64,000 nt of DNA from Pseudomonas graminis. Its GTDB lineage: Bacteria; Pseudomonadota; Gammaproteobacteria; Pseudomonadales; Pseudomonadaceae. The position numbers and the translations under genes are program-made. Every line of letters starts with the position of its first letter. The stretch's first letter is position 1. A model generated the notes under the pieces. The model had not been told where the DNA came from. It saw nothing but the letters and a program-made list of their open reading frames with translations, and ran no database searches. The stretch spans positions 1-64,000 of the forward strand of contig NZ_FOHW01000013.1 in NCBI RefSeq assembly GCF_900111735.1, given 5' to 3'. Below are positions 9,382 to 18,430 of this stretch, piece after piece.

Positions 9382-10290
9382 ATGCATTTCGATCTGGCTG
9401 ACTTACGCCTCTTCATTCACATCGGCGAATCACCGAGCCTGACCCAGGGCGCGCGCCGGGCGTTTCTTTCCCCTGCCGCCGCCAGCGCGCGGATCAAGGC
9501 GCTGGAAGGCCAACTCGGCACACGCCTGTTGTACCGCGACAGCCGTGGCGTCGAACTGACCCCCGCCGGTCAGCGCCTGCTCAAACACGCGCGGCTGATC
9601 ATGAGCCAGGTGGATTACCTGAAGAGTGAGTTCACCAGCTACGGCACCGATTCGGCCGGGCACATTCGCATCTTCGCCAATACCACTGCCGTCACCGAGT
9701 TTTTGCCCGAAGTGCTGGCGGGCTTTCTGGCGAAACGGCCCGGCGTCACCGTGGACCTGCAAGAGCGCCTGTCCCGGGACATCGTGCGCGGCGTGCTCGA
9801 CGGCAGCACCGACATGGGCATCATCGCCGGGCCGGTGGAGGCGGCGGGTTTGCAGGTCATCCACTTCAGCACCGACCGCCTGGTGCTGACCGTGCCGGTG
9901 GGGCATGAGCTGGCGGCCGAGAAAAAGATCACCTTCAAGCAGACCCTGGCGTTTCAGCACATCGGTCTGCACGAAGGCAGCACGCTGCTGAGCTTTCTGC
10001 GCGATCACGTCGAGCGGCTGGGGCAGAACCTGTCGTTGCGGATTCAGGTGTCGAGCTTCGAGGCCATTTGCCGGATGGTCGAAGCCGGGGTGGGCATCGG
10101 GGTGATCCCGGAGTCGGCGGCGTCACGGCACAGCCGGACGATGAAGCTGGTGACCATCGAACTGGACGAGCCTTGGGCAGTGCGCGAACGGAGCATCCTG
10201 GTCCGCGAGCTGGACGCCCTGCCGGGGGTGGTCAGGGCGTTGATTGCGGTGTTGTTGCCGAAGGATGATGCAGCACAGCCAGAGGCGTGA
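9382..10290 (+). CDS. LysR-family regulator of the itaconate cluster (ItcR/RipR-like)
   Basis: The 302-aa protein has a LysR winged-helix N-terminus (FDLADLRLFIHIGESPSLTQGARRAFLSPAAASARIKALEGQLG) and the usual effector-binding domain after about residue 90 (GHIRIFANTTAVTEFLPEVLAGFL). I start at the ATG at 9382, which puts the HTH at the family position. It is transcribed divergently from the hydratase gene, as PA0877 is in P. aeruginosa, where the regulator responds to itaconate. Induction by itaconate here is inferred. Its stop codon abuts that of the convergent cupin gene in the palindrome TGATCA. Confidence 0.9.
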   Translation: MHFDLADLRLFIHIGESPSLTQGARRAFLSPAAASARIKALEGQLGTRLLYRDSRGVELTPAGQRLLKHARLIMSQVDYLKSEFTSYGTDSAGHIRIFANTTAVTEFLPEVLAGFLAKRPGVTVDLQERLSRDIVRGVLDGSTDMGIIAGPVEAAGLQVIHFSTDRLVLTVPVGHELAAEKKITFKQTLAFQHIGLHEGSTLLSFLRDHVERLGQNLSLRIQVSSFEAICRMVEAGVGIGVIPESAASRHSRTMKLVTIELDEPWAVRERSILVRELDALPGVVRALIAVLLPKDDAAQPEA

Positions 10291-10671
10291 TCAGATCCAG
10301 ACGTCGTTCTGCGCGGTGCGCTCGTTGGTGTCGCTGCCGGTGTTGATGACGCCGCTGGGCTCGATCAGCATCAGCTTCACTTCCTTCTCGGCGCAGGGTT
10401 TGTGCTCGATGCCCTTGGGCACGACATACAGTTCGCCCGCGTTGAGTTCGACGAAACCGTCGCGAAAATCGATGCGCAAACAGCCTTCGATCACGATGAA
10501 GGTTTCGTCGGTGTCGGCGTGGCTGTGCCAGAGAAACTCCCCTTCCAGCCGCGCCAGCTTGAACTGGTAGTCGTTCATCTGCGCGATGACCTTTGGCTGC
10601 CACTGTTCGGTGAACAGGGTGTATTTCTGGGCGAAATTGATGGGGGTGTGTTGAGTGGTGGACGTGGACAC
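10291..10671 (-). CDS. Cupin-domain protein
   Basis: The 126-aa protein is a single small cupin. FLWHSHADTDETFIVIEGCLRIDF (about residues 46-70) carries the HxH...E metal-ligand pattern, and ELYVVPKGIEHKP (about 80-92) supplies the second motif's His. Such proteins are often isomerases, lyases or sugar-binding sensors; the substrate cannot be read from the sequence. It converges tail to tail with the LysR gene with no gap. It has its own upstream region next to the REP array. Confidence 0.8.
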   Translation of the reverse strand: MSTSTTQHTPINFAQKYTLFTEQWQPKVIAQMNDYQFKLARLEGEFLWHSHADTDETFIVIEGCLRIDFRDGFVELNAGELYVVPKGIEHKPCAEKEVKLMLIEPSGVINTGSDTNERTAQNDVWI

Positions 10672-10750
10672 GATGGCGGCTCCGACAGGGTTTGATGTAG
10701 AGCCAATCTAGAGCGCGGGGGTGGGTGGGGTCTTGTACGTTATTGCACGG

Positions 10751-11153
10751 TGCATCCAGTTTGCGGTGTTGCAACTGACGCTTTCCCGGCTAAAGCCGGT
10801 CCCACTGAAACACCGCGAACTGATAGTGGGACCGGCTTCAGCCGGGAAGAGACCAGTGCCTACGCCATCCATTTTTCGGTGTGGCAACTGACGCATTCCC
10901 GGCTAAAGCCGGTCCCACTGAAACACCGCGAACTAATAGTGGGACCGGCTTCAGCCGGGAAGAGGCCAGTGCCTACGCCATCCATTTTTCGGTGTGGCAA
11001 CTGACGCATTCCCGGCTAAAGCCGGTTCCACTGAAACACCGCGAACTAATAGTGGGACCAGCTTCAGCCGGGAAGAGGCCGGTTTGTACGCCATCCATTT
11101 TGCGGGGTGACGCCTGACGCATTCCCGGCTGAAGCCGGTCCCACAAGGTGTGC
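10751..11153. repeat. Tandem array of 113-bp units containing REP doublets
   Basis: Three full copies and one partial copy of a 113-bp unit start at about 10751, 10864, 10977 and 11090. Each full unit has TTCCCGGCTAAAGCCGGT followed about 30 bp later by its inverted partner GACCGGCTTCAGCCGGGAAG, plus a unique spacer with GCCATCCATTTT. Copies differ at only a few positions. Reading frames stay open across the array on both strands, but these are translated repeats, not genes. The array fills the gap between the cupin and AraC genes. Confidence 0.9.
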
Positions 11154-11162
11154 TTGATCCCC

Positions 11163-12002
11163 TTATGCGCGCGCCGCCAACATCTTCAACCACCGCCCTG
11201 GCGGGTAGCCGAAGGTCTTCACGAAATGCCGTGTCATGTGGCTCTGGTCGGAGAACCCCGCCATCACCGACGCGTCACTCAGGGACACACCCAACGCTAT
11301 CGAGTGCCGGACGAGGTCCAGCCGGCGCAGGGTCAGGTAACGGTAAGGCGTGGTGCCGAACAGCACGCGAAAATCCCGCGACAGGCGCCAGCGGTCGGTG
11401 TCGCTGGCCTGTTCCAGATCGGTCAGGCTGACGCCCTGTTCCAGACTGGCCATGAGCATTTCCCGCGCACGTTGGGCGCCGGCGTAGTTGACGGTCTGGC
11501 GGCCCTTGCGCACACCGGCGGCCGTTTGCAGGGCGATGGCGAGGTCGTAGAGCGCGTCGTCCAGTTCGAGAGGATCCAGGGCGTTATTCAGGTCGGACAG
11601 CAGCGCCTGCGTTGCCCTGAACAGGCGCCTATCATTCGACGCCCCGCCCTTGATAAACGGCAGCGGCTTGCCACCAAGGACCTGCTGAATCATCGCCGGC
11701 TCCAGGTAGAACATCCGGTAGCGAAAGCCGTCTGCGGTCCCGGCATGGCCATCATGGGCTTCGTCTGGATGCAGCACCATCGTCTGCCCCGGCAGGTTGT
11801 TGACCACTTCTTTGCCGTACTGAAAGCTCTGCACCCCCGACATTGTGTGGCCGATGGCGTAGGTGTCGTGGCGGTGCATCTCGAAACCGTGCCCGTGAAA
11901 GTACGCCTCGATCCGCTCGATCTGCGGCAGAGGCGCGGCACGCAGCACCCAGTCCCGCGCGGAATGGGTCAGGTGGGCGTCTTCGTCTGCATGTGAGTCC
12001 AT
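11163..12002 (-). CDS. AraC-family transcriptional regulator
   Basis: The protein is 279 aa from the ATG at 12002; a GTG at 12047 would add 15 residues. The N-terminal AraC-type cupin shows IEAYFHGHGFEMHRHDTYAIGHT. The C-terminal domain has two helix-turn-helices, including RWRLSRDFRVLFGTTPYRYLTLRRLDLVRHSI and SLSDASVMAGFSDQSHMTRHFVKTFGYPPGRW. This arrangement is typical of regulators of sugar or amino-acid exporter genes. No divergent target sits next to it. The alpha/beta hydrolase gene is upstream on the same strand, 66 bp away. Confidence 0.88.
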   Translation of the reverse strand: MDSHADEDAHLTHSARDWVLRAAPLPQIERIEAYFHGHGFEMHRHDTYAIGHTMSGVQSFQYGKEVVNNLPGQTMVLHPDEAHDGHAGTADGFRYRMFYLEPAMIQQVLGGKPLPFIKGGASNDRRLFRATQALLSDLNNALDPLELDDALYDLAIALQTAAGVRKGRQTVNYAGAQRAREMLMASLEQGVSLTDLEQASDTDRWRLSRDFRVLFGTTPYRYLTLRRLDLVRHSIALGVSLSDASVMAGFSDQSHMTRHFVKTFGYPPGRWLKMLAARA

Positions 12003-12068
12003 CGGCAGCACTCGCGGCAGGTGGCGGCAGGTGCTTTGAGAGGACACCGGCCGCGTTCATGAAAAAGG

Positions 12069-13022
12069 CTAACCGGGCTGTTTGAGCAACGCCGCCGATG
12101 CGTTGGACGCATGCACCGCCGGTGGCTTCTCGCTGAGCAAATTCTGAATCGCCTGGCTGTACGCCTGGCGCCCCAGGTTCATGCTGTTGTTGTGGTTGCC
12201 CCCCGGCACCATCAGCAAACTCTTCGGCTCCTGCGCGGCGTCGAACAGGGCTTCACTGAAACGCGGCGCGACGAACTGATCCGCCGTGCCATGCACGATC
12301 AGCACCGGCATGTGCACGTCGGCGATCTTGTCGATGGAGTCGAATTTCTGCGAGATCAGCCAGCGCACCGGCAGCGAGGTCCGTTTGCTGGCAACCGAGG
12401 ACGCGACATCGGCGAGGTTGGTGAAGGTCGATTCGATGATCAGGCCCCGCGCCTGAATCGGCCCGTCGCCTTTCTGCGCATCCCGGCCCAGTTCGGCGGC
12501 GAGGTCGACAGCCACGGCGCCACCCAGGGAATGCCCATAGATCAGACGCTTTTGCGGGTTGGGTTGAATCTGTTTCAGGCGCTCCCAGGCAATGCGCGCG
12601 TCTTCATAAACCGACGCTTCCGACGGCAACTGGCCTTTGCTCTGACCGAAGCCGCGGTAATCGATGGCGAGGATGGAGAAGCCCAGGGCGCGCAGTTGTT
12701 CGATGCGGAACAGCTGGCCGGTGAGGTTCCAGCGCGAGCCATGCAGGTAAAGGATGGCCGGTGCGTCCTTCGTCTCCGAAGGCCACCACCAGGCATGGAT
12801 GTTCTGCCCGAGGCCGAACGATGGTCCCTTGAGCTCAAGCTCTTGCACATCGGACGGCAGGCCGCGGTACCAGCTCGCCGTACCGGGCTCGATCATGAAG
12901 ACCAGTTCACGTTCCTTGTGCTGCAACGCCGCGCAACCGACCGGGAGACCGACGACGATCAGCAGCATGCACAGCCAGAAGAACCAGCGGGCCTTGAGCC
13001 GCGCCAGGGAGAATGTTCGCAT
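12069..13022 (-). CDS. Membrane-anchored alpha/beta hydrolase
   Basis: The 317-aa protein opens with a hydrophobic segment (WFFWLCMLLIVVGLPVGCAAL) that could be a signal-anchor or a weak lipoprotein signal ending at Cys. The hydrolase fold follows: LYLHGSRWNLTGQ (oxyanion region), LAIDYRGFGQSKG, LIYGHSLGGAVAVDLA with the nucleophile Ser in GHSLGG, and PVLIVHGTADQFVAP with the acidic residue. It resembles the YfhR/Bem46 group. The ATG at 13022 is chosen because the longer frame adds 51 residues of GC-rich filler. Substrate unknown. Confidence 0.82.
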   Translation of the reverse strand: MRTFSLARLKARWFFWLCMLLIVVGLPVGCAALQHKERELVFMIEPGTASWYRGLPSDVQELELKGPSFGLGQNIHAWWWPSETKDAPAILYLHGSRWNLTGQLFRIEQLRALGFSILAIDYRGFGQSKGQLPSEASVYEDARIAWERLKQIQPNPQKRLIYGHSLGGAVAVDLAAELGRDAQKGDGPIQARGLIIESTFTNLADVASSVASKRTSLPVRWLISQKFDSIDKIADVHMPVLIVHGTADQFVAPRFSEALFDAAQEPKSLLMVPGGNHNNSMNLGRQAYSQAIQNLLSEKPPAVHASNASAALLKQPG

Positions 13023-13190
13023 TGAGAAAGGTGCCCGGTGCAGAGGTGAGTGCACCGGCAGTTTGCCACTCATTGGCGGGGCGGGTCCTGCTCTTTTCGG
13101 CGAAAGGCCTTCTGTCGCGAGCCTCTGCCGAGAGGCCCCGACCAACCGGGAACGGTGCCACGCCGTTGGCGGCACCGAACCGCGGCAGAA

Positions 13191-13877
13191 TCAGTAACCC
13201 GAGCCCGACGCCGCCGCGCCACTGACGATCGCGATCCCCGAACTGGTGCCCAGCCGCGTCGCGCCCGCTTCGATCATTGCCACCGCCGTTGCGTAATCAC
13301 GCACGCCGCCGGAGGCTTTCACGCCAACACCCTCGCCCACAACCTTGCGCATCAGGGCGACGTCTTCCAGGGTCGCGCCGCTGCGGCTGAAGCCGGTGGA
13401 GGTCTTGACGAAGGCGACGTTGAGGTCACGGCAGATCTCGGCGGCGCGGGTTTTCTGGGCGTCATCCAGCAAGCAGGTTTCGAAGATCACCTTCAGCGGC
13501 ACCGCACCACAGGCGTCTCTGACGGCCGCGATATCGTCGCTCACTTCGTCGAACAGGCCATCCTTCAGCCAGCCGATGTTCAGGACCATGTCGATCTCGC
13601 CCGCGCCGGCCGCGATGGCCTGCTTGGCCTCGAAAGCCTTGGTGTCGCTCAGCCCGGCGCCCAGTGGGAAGCCGACCACGGCGCAGACTTTGACGGCCTG
13701 ACCTTCCAGCAACGAGGCGGCGTAAGGCACCTGGCCAGAGTTCACGCACACCGAATAAAATCCGTGTTCCTGCGCTTCGCGGCACAGGGTTGCGATCTGC
13801 GCGCGGCTGGCGTCGGCGGCCAGCAAGGTGTGGTCGATGTACTGGGCGAGTGCTGCGGGTTCGATCTTCATGGCCAA
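13191..13877 (-). CDS. deoC: Deoxyribose-phosphate aldolase
   Basis: The 228-aa DeoC class I aldolase cleaves 2-deoxyribose-5-phosphate to acetaldehyde and glyceraldehyde-3-phosphate. Visible active-site motifs are EIDMVLN (Asp96), FVKTSTGF with the Schiff-base Lys158, and GVKASGG with Lys187. [12 protein letters not shown] is the family N-terminus. The in-frame ATG at 13871 is an equally good start. It is divergent from the deoR gene across an AT-rich operator-like region, and is the terminal step of the deoxyribose pathway whose kinase and permease lie at 16047-18367. Confidence 0.95.
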   Translation of the reverse strand: MAMKIEPAALAQYIDHTLLAADASRAQIATLCREAQEHGFYSVCVNSGQVPYAASLLEGQAVKVCAVVGFPLGAGLSDTKAFEAKQAIAAGAGEIDMVLNIGWLKDGLFDEVSDDIAAVRDACGAVPLKVIFETCLLDDAQKTRAAEICRDLNVAFVKTSTGFSRSGATLEDVALMRKVVGEGVGVKASGGVRDYATAVAMIEAGATRLGTSSGIAIVSGAAASGSGY

Positions 13878-13945
13878 TCGTTTCCTGATAGTGAGGCGGT
13901 AAACAGCGACACGCTTTAAGCTTCATGCATGAGCGCATCATTTTA

Positions 13946-13972
13946 TGTTGTAAATATAACAATGAATGTTAT
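13946..13972. promoter_or_regulatory. Candidate DeoR operator in the deoC/deoR divergent region
   Basis: TGTTGTAAATATAACA (13946-13961) is an imperfect palindrome followed by a further half-site TGTTAT (13966-13971). It matches the perfect palindrome upstream of deoK (18431-18446) at 12 of 16 positions, with the TGTT and ATAACA ends conserved. It is about 70 bp upstream of deoC and about 30 bp upstream of deoR, suited to control of both genes. Confidence 0.6.
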
Positions 13973-14001
13973 TTTTTTACCATATCCATTCGACAATCGG
14001 A

Positions 14002-14772
14002 ATGCCCGTGGACAGTAAAAAATCCGACCGGATCAAATTGATCCAGCAAGCCCTGCAAGATCAAAAGGCGATTCACCTGAAGGAAATGGCCGCCCTGCTG
14101 GACGTTTCGGAGATGACCTTGCGCCGGGACCTGACCCGCCACCCCGACAAATTTCATCTGTTGGGCGGGCACATCACTCTGGCGTTCGATCCGTCGGAGG
14201 CGAGTGATTACAAGGTCACCGAGCAGGACACCCGTCACGTTGAGGAAAAGCGCCGCGTCGGCAAGCTGGCCGCCGCGTTCATCCAGCCCGGAGACACGGT
14301 GTTTTTCGACTGTGGCACAACGATCCCTTTCGTCATCGACTTCATCCCGGACGAGCTGGAATTCACTGCCGTGTGCAATTCCCTCAACGTCCTGCTCAAA
14401 CTGCAGCAGAAACCCAACTGTTCCATCGTGCTCTGCGGCGGCACCTTCCATCGCAAGAATCAGGTGTTCGAACACCACAGCGAAGCGAGCATTCTGGATG
14501 GCATCCGCCTGACCTGGGCGTTCGTTTCGGCGGCCGGAGTCAGCGACGAGCTGGGCGTGACCTGCTTCAACTTCAATGAAGTGGAGGTCAAGCAAAAGGT
14601 CCTGCGCCAGGCCCGGCACTGCATGTTGCTGGCCGATCATTCCAAATTCGATGCCGTACGAACGGCGCATTTCGCGACGTTGCAGGACTTTCATGTGGTG
14701 GTCAGCGACAAGAAGCTGCCGAAGGCTTATCGGGATTTGATTGAGGGGTATGGGGCGCGTTGGGTGGTTTGA
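14002..14772 (+). CDS. deoR: DeoR-family transcriptional repressor
   Basis: The 256-aa protein has a DeoR HTH (SDRIKLIQQALQDQKAIHLKEMAALLDVSEMTLRRDL) and a C-terminal sugar-phosphate sensor domain with DTVFFDCGTTIPFVI and LCGGTFHRKNQVF. Length and motifs are close to E. coli DeoR. I start at the ATG at 14002, since upstream codons read through the operator. Divergent from deoC and convergent with the DUF4432 gene. Likely represses deoC and the deoK operon, with deoxyribose-5-phosphate as the probable inducer; that is inferred from the family. Confidence 0.88.
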   Translation: MPVDSKKSDRIKLIQQALQDQKAIHLKEMAALLDVSEMTLRRDLTRHPDKFHLLGGHITLAFDPSEASDYKVTEQDTRHVEEKRRVGKLAAAFIQPGDTVFFDCGTTIPFVIDFIPDELEFTAVCNSLNVLLKLQQKPNCSIVLCGGTFHRKNQVFEHHSEASILDGIRLTWAFVSAAGVSDELGVTCFNFNEVEVKQKVLRQARHCMLLADHSKFDAVRTAHFATLQDFHVVVSDKKLPKAYRDLIEGYGARWVV

Positions 14773-14964
14773 GCAACACGCCACCTTGTTTTGGCGAGCG
14801 TCGAATCTGTAGGAGCCACCGGTTTGGCGCTCCACTTTGCTGGCGAAGGCGACCTGCCTGTCAGCGGATGCGCAACTGACCCACCGCGTTCGCTACTGTC
14901 GTAACCTCCAGCAGCGCCTACAGGGCCCACGCACCCGCTCGACATTTGGGCGACAAAAAGGCCG
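14773..14964. repeat. Degenerate REP-like inverted pair between deoR and the DUF4432 gene
   Basis: CTGTAGGAGCCACCGGTTTGGC at about 14808 and CAGCAGCGCCTACAG at about 14911-14925 are outward ends of a degenerate palindromic element. They sit in the 192-bp gap between two convergent genes. No clear U-tailed terminator is visible. Confidence 0.5.
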
Positions 14965-16050
14965 TCAGCGTTTCAAATCCGCTTCCAGCTTCTGCACTTC
15001 TTCAGCCCCCAGATACCCCGTCGTCACGCTGAATGACGCGCTCTCCCCTGCGCCCAACAAACGCACATTGCCTTTGGCCTGTTCTGCCAGATAACCCTCG
15101 GGCTCACAGGTGGCCGGCAACACAAATGCGGCCACTTGCTGATCAGCATTGTGCAGAATCCACCGTGCCGCATGATCGAACTGCGCCGGCTGGTAACGCG
15201 TGTAAAACGCCGGACCTTCAGGGTGCTTGAGCAGGAAATGCGCGTTGCCCTGTGCATCCGCCTGCACGCCGTCGAAGAAGCAGACGATCTCCGGGTCGTA
15301 CAGCTCAGGCGTGCTCAGGCTTTCCAGCCGTGACGGGTCTTCCGTCAGTTCGGCCATGTACGCCGACCACGCCGGCGTCGGCTTGACGTGGGCAGGTACG
15401 CTGCTGCGAACCCGCGCACGCGCCATGCCCAATGGCTCGATGAAACGTCCGCCGTCGACGTAGGCGTAGTTCATGTGCGCCATGTACATCAGCTCCATCG
15501 GCTTGCCGGCCAGGTTGCGCACGTCCATGCCGATGTCGAACAGCGCCGAACCCGGACGCAAGGTCACGCTGGGCCTGGCGCGGTAGTGGTCGCCAAAGCC
15601 CATCACGTATTCATACTCGCCGCCGATGCGCAGAAACGCGCCGCCAGCGTCCTCGCCGATTTCCAGCCAGGCGCTGTCCATCGGCGCGCAGGGCATTTCG
15701 CCGTGCAACGGATGATCGTCTTCCGGCGTCGGGCAGCCGTTGCGCAGCAGGCCGCTGTGGAACATGAAGCAGCCGTAGGTGCTGATCACCGTTGAGCTCG
15801 GGCGTGGTTGTTCGAACATGTTGCGCATGGTCAGGTCGCAGCCATCGAACACCGCTGACCAGACCATCTGCCCCTGATAAGGCAGCACCACGACCCGGCC
15901 GCGATCGTTCTCCAGCGCCAGGGCTTTCACACCGCTGGGATAGGTCCAGGCCAGCACCCTGAAGTCCGAGGACGACAGCAACGTCTTTTCATCGCCGCTG
16001 AACAGCTCCGGGTACAGCGCAATCGTGGTGCGCTTTTCGGACGCTCTCAT
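14965..16050 (-). CDS. DUF4432 aldose-1-epimerase-like protein (probable deoxyribose mutarotase)
   Basis: The 361-aa protein has the galactose-mutarotase-like pattern of DUF4432 proteins: GMVW-type QGQMVWSAVFDG near residue 60, GCFMFHSGLLRNGCP, DDHPLHGEMPCAP (the His region near residue 115) and MYMAHMNYAYVDGG near 190. A DUF4432 gene (deoX/deoM) also accompanies deoK and deoP in enterobacteria, where a mutarotase role is proposed. It overlaps the permease gene by four bases (ATGA), so it is translationally coupled. Assigning deoxyribose as substrate is inference from the operon. Confidence 0.8.
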   Translation of the reverse strand: MRASEKRTTIALYPELFSGDEKTLLSSSDFRVLAWTYPSGVKALALENDRGRVVVLPYQGQMVWSAVFDGCDLTMRNMFEQPRPSSTVISTYGCFMFHSGLLRNGCPTPEDDHPLHGEMPCAPMDSAWLEIGEDAGGAFLRIGGEYEYVMGFGDHYRARPSVTLRPGSALFDIGMDVRNLAGKPMELMYMAHMNYAYVDGGRFIEPLGMARARVRSSVPAHVKPTPAWSAYMAELTEDPSRLESLSTPELYDPEIVCFFDGVQADAQGNAHFLLKHPEGPAFYTRYQPAQFDHAARWILHNADQQVAAFVLPATCEPEGYLAEQAKGNVRLLGAGESASFSVTTGYLGAEEVQKLEADLKR

Positions 16051-17378
16051 GATGCCGTCACCGCGCCCACCGGTGCCTGGGCGGGCAGCGGATCACGCAT
16101 GCATTTAATGGCATAAGCGACGATCGCCACGAAGCACAACAGCGGAACGGTGTAGGCAATCTGCATGTTGCCGCCGGTGGCGTCGGAGAGCAGGCCCTGG
16201 AAGATCGGCATCACGCCGCCGCCGACAATACTCATCACCAGCAGCGAACCGCCGACGCCGGTGTCCTCACCCAGACCGTCGATGGTCAGGCCATAAATGG
16301 TCGGCCAGCACGGACCCAGGAAAATGCTCACGCCCACCGCCGCATACACCGCGCTGATGTTCGGCACCAGAATCGTGTAGGCCAGCAGTACGATGGCCAG
16401 CACGCCGTAGATTGCCAGCACCTTGGCCGGAGACATTTTGCGCATCAACAGGTTGGCGACCATCTTGCCGACGAAGTAAGCGGCGAAGGTGGTCAGCAGG
16501 AACCACGAAGCGCTGCGCTCGTTCATCCCGCCCATCTGCATGGCCAGGCGAATGGTGAAACTCCACACGCCCACTTGCGCGCCCACGTACAGAAACTGCG
16601 CCAGCACGCCGAAGGTAAAGCGCGGGTTGCGCCACAGACGCGACAGGCTCTGGCCGATGCTGCTGGATTTGACGTTGGCCGTGACCTTGCCCTTGCACGC
16701 CGGAAACTTGGTGAACGCGATCAGCACGAACATCAGCACCAGCACCGCGATCATCCATTTGTACGGCAGCAGCGTGGACTGAATCATCTGCAATTGCTGG
16801 ACGGCTGCTTCCGAGGCGCTCATCTGCGTCAACTGCTCGCGGGTGGCGTCGGTGTCCTTGAACATCACGAAGCTGCCCACGTACACGCCGGTCATTGCGC
16901 CGAACGGGTGGAAGGTCTGGGAAATGTTCAGGCGACGGGTCCCGGTTTCACGCGGGCCCATCAGCGTCGAGTAGGTATTGCAGGCGGTTTCGAGGAAGGC
17001 CAGGCCGGCCGCGATGACGAACAGCGCCATCAGGAACATGCCGTATTTGGCCATCGAAGCTGCCGGGAAGAACAGCGAGCAGCCCGCCATGTACAGCACC
17101 AGGCCGATGAGGATGGTGGTCTTGTAGCTGAAACGTCTGACGACCATCGCCGCCGGAATCGCCACGAAGAAGTAGCCGAGGTAGAACGCCGACTGCACAA
17201 AGGAGGTCTGCACATCACTGAGCAGGAAGGCTTTCTTGAAGTGCGCGATGAGCACGTCGTTCATGCTCGCTGCCGCCGCCCACAGCGCGAAGCAGCAGCA
17301 CAGCAGCAGGAAAGCGAACCATGGCGTACGGTTCAGGTAGAACCCGTCCGTCGATTGTTGGAGCGCGGGCTTTGTCAT
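16047..17378 (-). CDS. deoP: FucP-family MFS sugar permease, probable deoxyribose transporter
   Basis: The 443-aa protein has about 12 membrane segments. FucP-type hallmarks include FALWAAAASMNDVLIAHFKKAFLLSDVQTSFVQSAFYLGYFFVAIPAAMVV near the N-terminus and FLETACNTYSTLMGP near residue 130. This family are sugar:H+ symporters in the inner membrane. The gene lies between deoK (68 bp upstream) and the DUF4432 gene (4-bp overlap), the same partners as enterobacterial deoP. I use deoP on context; other pentoses or deoxysugars are possible. Confidence 0.82.
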   Translation of the reverse strand: MTKPALQQSTDGFYLNRTPWFAFLLLCCCFALWAAAASMNDVLIAHFKKAFLLSDVQTSFVQSAFYLGYFFVAIPAAMVVRRFSYKTTILIGLVLYMAGCSLFFPAASMAKYGMFLMALFVIAAGLAFLETACNTYSTLMGPRETGTRRLNISQTFHPFGAMTGVYVGSFVMFKDTDATREQLTQMSASEAAVQQLQMIQSTLLPYKWMIAVLVLMFVLIAFTKFPACKGKVTANVKSSSIGQSLSRLWRNPRFTFGVLAQFLYVGAQVGVWSFTIRLAMQMGGMNERSASWFLLTTFAAYFVGKMVANLLMRKMSPAKVLAIYGVLAIVLLAYTILVPNISAVYAAVGVSIFLGPCWPTIYGLTIDGLGEDTGVGGSLLVMSIVGGGVMPIFQGLLSDATGGNMQIAYTVPLLCFVAIVAYAIKCMRDPLPAQAPVGAVTAS

Positions 17379-17446
17379 TGTTGTTCTCCGGGAAGTACAG
17401 GAAATACCCCGCCCCGTCGATCAGCCGATCGGCAGGGCGCGGCGGC

Positions 17447-18367
17447 TCAAAGGGTGTCGAGAAAGTGGCTGAACGCGGCAGCGTCCGGGTAGGAACTCTG
17501 GGTGCCAAAACCGGTGACCGAGCAGGCGGAATAGGCCACGGCACGGGTCATGGCGTTGCGCATGTCGCCGTCTTCGCTCCAATGGCGGGCAAAGCAACCG
17601 ATGAACGCGTCGCCTGCGCCGGTGGTGTCGCGGGCGTCGACCTTGATGCCTTCGACGCGGAATTCGCCTTCTTCGCCGACGTACAGCGCGCCCTTCTCAC
17701 CGAGGGTGACGATGACGTGACGAATGCCGTCCTGCACCAGTTGCCGGGCGGCCGCGCGGGCCGATTCCACCGAGTCGATAACACGCCCGGTGACCAGCGC
17801 CAGCTCGGTTTCGTTGGGAATGAAGAAGTCCAGCTGCGACAGGTGCTCGCGGCTCAAGCCCTTCACGGCAGGCGCCGGATTGAGCAGCACCGGAATGCCG
17901 TTGGCCTTGGCGAATTCGATGGCGTAGTAGACGGTTTCAAGGTCGATTTCCAGTTGCAGCACGATGAGCGTGCAGTCGCGCAACGCGGCCTGGGCAGCGT
18001 CGATGTCCGCCGGTTTCAGGTGCGCATTGGCGCCTTTGACGATGAGGATGCTGTTGTGGGAATCGCTCTGCACGAAGATGGGCGCGACGCCGCTGGACAC
18101 GCCGGGGACGCGCTGGACGAACTGGGTATCAATGCCGTAGCGCTTGAAATTGGCCAGCGTGTTGTCGGCGAACATGTCGTCGCCGACTTTGCTCAGCATC
18201 AACACGTCAGCGCCCAGCTTGGCCGCTGCGACGGCCTGATTGGCACCCTTGCCGCCGCAGCCCATGGCGAAATTCGGTGCTTCGAGGGTCTCGCCCTGCG
18301 CCGGCATCCGGTCGATGTAGGTGATCAAATCCACCATGTTGCTGCCGATGACCGCGATCTTGTTCAT
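17447..18367 (-). CDS. deoK: PfkB-family sugar kinase, probable deoxyribokinase
   Basis: The 306-aa protein has ribokinase signatures: IAVIGSNMVDLITYIDRMPAQGET at the start, MGCGGKGANQAVAAAKLG near residue 38, and the ATP/anion-hole motif DTTGAGDAFIGCFA near residue 250. Length equals Salmonella DeoK. It would phosphorylate deoxyribose to the 5-phosphate that deoC cleaves. The ATG at 18367 begins the conserved strand; an upstream ATG at 18388 lacks support. First gene of the minus-strand operon, with a perfect palindrome 64 bp upstream. Ribokinase activity cannot be excluded by eye. Confidence 0.85.
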   Translation of the reverse strand: MNKIAVIGSNMVDLITYIDRMPAQGETLEAPNFAMGCGGKGANQAVAAAKLGADVLMLSKVGDDMFADNTLANFKRYGIDTQFVQRVPGVSSGVAPIFVQSDSHNSILIVKGANAHLKPADIDAAQAALRDCTLIVLQLEIDLETVYYAIEFAKANGIPVLLNPAPAVKGLSREHLSQLDFFIPNETELALVTGRVIDSVESARAAARQLVQDGIRHVIVTLGEKGALYVGEEGEFRVEGIKVDARDTTGAGDAFIGCFARHWSEDGDMRNAMTRAVAYSACSVTGFGTQSSYPDAAAFSHFLDTL

Positions 18368-18430
18368 GTGTGTGAGTACCTTGTTCACGCGCTGGGCTCG
18401 AAGAATGAGCCACCGTCGCGGTTTTATTTT

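Noticed and set aside
10751..11153. CRISPR array
   Set aside because: The period is 113 bp, the spacers are themselves repeated, units are inverted REP doublets and no cas gene is near.
10750..11193. Repetitive small proteins on both strands of the REP array
   Set aside because: Identical peptide blocks are simply the translated 113-bp repeat; no start signals.
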